A stretch of DNA of 57,653 bases from Hymenobacter rubidus (GTDB taxonomy: Bacteria > Bacteroidota > Bacteroidia > Cytophagales > Hymenobacteraceae), in contig NZ_JAERQF010000033.1 of assembly GCF_016734815.1 (NCBI RefSeq), positions 1 to 57,653 on the forward strand. The letters are read 5' to 3'. The translations under genes and the position numbers were made by a program. Below the pieces are notes generated by a model. It was not told the DNA's origin, searched no databases, and saw only the letters and a list, made by a program, of their open reading frames with translations. Shown here in pieces: positions 56,600 through 57,653 of the stretch (position 1 is its first letter; each line of letters opens with the position of its first letter).

Positions 56600-57103
56600 T
56601 TATTGGTCGATGGCCGTATCGGTGGCATCGGGGTCGGTTAGCTCGGCGTTGGTATCGGTGCCGGTGATGGGCGAGATGGGGCGGGGCTCCATCTGGCCCA
56701 TGCCCACGCGGGAGTTGGGGTTCAGCATTTCGTCGAGGCCGGGGCGGCGGTCGTGGGCATCCAGCTCGTCGACGGGGCGGCCGCTGGGCACAATGGAATC
56801 GGTGTATTCATCGAACGCCGGCATGTCCTGGTTGGGGCGGTCGGGGCGGCCTTCGTCGGCGGAGCGCATGTTGTCCTGGGGCGGGCTCATGTTGTCGGCC
56901 GTTTCGTTCACGCCCACCGCCGTTTCACCGCCGGCCGTATCGGAACCGTACCCCTCCTTGCCCTCGCGGTTGCCAAAGCCGCCGCGGGCCGCTTCGTTTT
57001 TGGGCGGGTCGGCGTTGGGGATGTGGTGGCCGGCCTCCATTTCTTCGTTGGTCGTGTCGTCGTTGATGACGCGGATGGGGCGGTTGTTGGGGTCGATGGC
57101 CAT
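56600..57103 (-). CDS. Disordered acidic protein of unknown function
   Basis: The 167 residues are low in hydrophobic amino acids and rich in Asp, Asn, Pro, Gly and Glu, for example MAIDPNNRPIRVINDDTTNE, GHHIPNADPPKNEAARGGFG and DGRRPGLDE-like stretches. No signal peptide or membrane helix, so probably cytoplasmic and unstructured. Codon use is like that of its neighbours and the frame is free of stops, so it is likely real. No function can be given. Confidence 0.7.
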   Translation of the reverse strand: MAIDPNNRPIRVINDDTTNEEMEAGHHIPNADPPKNEAARGGFGNREGKEGYGSDTAGGETAVGVNETADNMSPPQDNMRSADEGRPDRPNQDMPAFDEYTDSIVPSGRPVDELDAHDRRPGLDEMLNPNSRVGMGQMEPRPISPITGTDTNAELTDPDATDTAIDQ

Positions 57104-57235
57104 TGGGAAGGGAAATGAAAAAAGGGAATGAGAGAAAGGTGCGACTGCAAGAAGGTGTACTTTGGATTTCTCATTTTGGTTTTACCCCAGCGTCCCCTCT
57201 GGACTCAGTCATCACCCTTCAATATAGTAAAAACC

Positions 57236-57478
57236 ATGTGGATTGAAACCGACAACAGCCTCTGCCGCAGCTTTCGCTTCGCCGATTTTAAAACGGCCTT
57301 CGCCTTCCTGACCGACGTGGCCGCCGAAGCCGAGCGGCTCGACCATCACCCTTGGTTCAGCAACGAGTACAACGCCGTGGAATTCCGCCTGCGCACCCAC
57401 GATGCCGGCAACACCGTGACCAAGCGCGACCACCGCCTGGCCGAGGCCATTGACGCCGTGGCAGCGCGGTATGTTTAG
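57236..57478 (+). CDS. phhB: 4a-hydroxytetrahydrobiopterin dehydratase (PCD/DCoH family)
   Basis: The enzyme recycles 4a-hydroxytetrahydrobiopterin formed by aromatic amino acid hydroxylases. The ATG at 57236 gives 80 residues; the family signature is FKTAFAFLTDVAAEAERLDH, HPWFSNEYNAVEFRLRTHD, then AGNTVTKRDHRLAEAIDAVA, with the two consecutive His of the active site. Length is slightly below the usual 95-110 residues, as is common in Bacteroidota. A phenylalanine hydroxylase gene is not visible here. Confidence 0.93.
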   Translation: MWIETDNSLCRSFRFADFKTAFAFLTDVAAEAERLDHHPWFSNEYNAVEFRLRTHDAGNTVTKRDHRLAEAIDAVAARYV

Positions 57479-57496
57479 GGCGAAGCATTGGGCGGA

Positions 57497-57602
57497 CCTG
57501 TCATCCTGAGTGCAGCGAAGGACCTTCTCACGCAATAACAATTCGCAGTATTTCAACCCATGCGAACGTGAGAAGCTCCTTCGCTGCGCTCAGGATGACA
57601 GG
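57497..57602. repeat. Class A intergenic hairpin repeat at the window end
   Basis: Arms CCTGTCATCCTGAGTGCAGC and GCTGCGCTCAGGATGACAGG pair with about two mismatches over 36 bp; the inner part is GGACCTTCTCACG and CGTGAGAAGCTCC. It lies after phhB. Confidence 0.85.
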
Positions 57603-57624
57603 CGCCTACCATTTCCCAACCCGC

Positions 57625-57632
57625 TACCTTTG
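57625..57632 (+). promoter_or_regulatory. Candidate -7 box before a gene leaving the window
   Basis: TACCTTTG is an exact consensus match and ends 4 bp before an ATG at 57637. No TTG was seen at the -33 position. Confidence 0.5.
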
Positions 57633-57636
57633 CATC

Positions 57637-57653
57637 ATGCCCAATACGGTTCT
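57637..57653 (+). CDS. Start of an unidentified gene (cut by window edge)
   Basis: Only MPNTV and a partial codon are visible, so no function can be assigned. It is listed because an exact TAnnTTTG box precedes the ATG, in the same short-leader layout as rbfA and the rRNA methyltransferase gene. Confidence 0.35.

Noticed and set aside
1..57653. tRNA and rRNA genes
   Set aside because: I scanned for T-loop (GGTTCGAATCC-like) and rRNA core sequences by eye and found none; a covariance scan would settle this.

Overview
The window looks like chromosomal DNA from a GC-rich member of the Bacteroidota, most likely Hymenobacter or a close relative in the Cytophagales. The evidence is a cargo protein with a C-terminal type IX secretion sorting domain, promoters of the Bacteroidota type (-7 box TAnnTTTG, sometimes with TTG about 20 bp upstream), little use of Shine-Dalgarno sites, lineage-typical families (DUF4292, DUF2911, TPR sensor kinases, CruF carotenoid hydratase) and many hairpin repeats between genes. 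I saw no tRNA, rRNA, CRISPR array, transposase, prophage or plasmid genes. The gene content is mostly core metabolism and envelope biology.

Layout, 0-10 kb: the N-terminal part of a malic enzyme (maeB), a T9SS cargo protein, a LysM-rich lytic transglycosylase, a tatA-tatA-gatA operon and a GAF-LytTR regulator. 9-17 kb: a minus-strand envelope cluster in the order flippase, dut, sugar nucleotidyltransferase, TPR protein, DUF4292 lipoprotein, EnvC-like factor. 17-25 kb: enoyl-CoA hydratase, mscL, a small exported protein and the rimP-nusA-infB operon. 25-32 kb: DUF2911 protein, selD, two membrane proteins, rbfA, a methyltransferase, a coiled-coil protein and a LolC/E-like permease. 32-42 kb: a SWI2/SNF2 helicase, an SRPBCC-like protein, a GNAT acetyltransferase, a PUA-type 23S rRNA methyltransferase, a carotenoid pair (CrtD-like, CruF), a TetR regulator and an M28 lipoprotein peptidase. 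42-57.6 kb: a secreted HExxH protein, a four-helix membrane protein, gapN, an M13 peptidase, a TPR histidine kinase, tatC, glyA, a sigma factor with a membrane TPR partner, a PPP phosphatase, a disordered acidic protein and phhB.

The Tat translocon is split: tatA paralogues near 7 kb, tatC near 51 kb. The ribosome and transcription maturation factors (rimP, nusA, infB, rbfA, an rRNA methyltransferase) sit in several units. The peptidoglycan and surface genes (lytic transglycosylase, EnvC, flippase, nucleotidyltransferase) suggest a growing envelope that needs remodelling.

The most unusual content lies between genes. (1) A family of about 100-bp hairpins in two related classes is spread through gene gaps, and one copy sits inside rimP-nusA directly before the nusA start. 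(2) Gaps also hold hairpins built from 7-9 nt micro-repeats with a purine-rich 5' arm; one such pair lies inside the first 57 codons of the DUF4292 gene and encodes its lipoprotein signal. (3) A third, MITE-like family supplies the stop codon of one gene. (4) A terminator-like hairpin with a U-tract sits in the rimP leader, a candidate attenuator.
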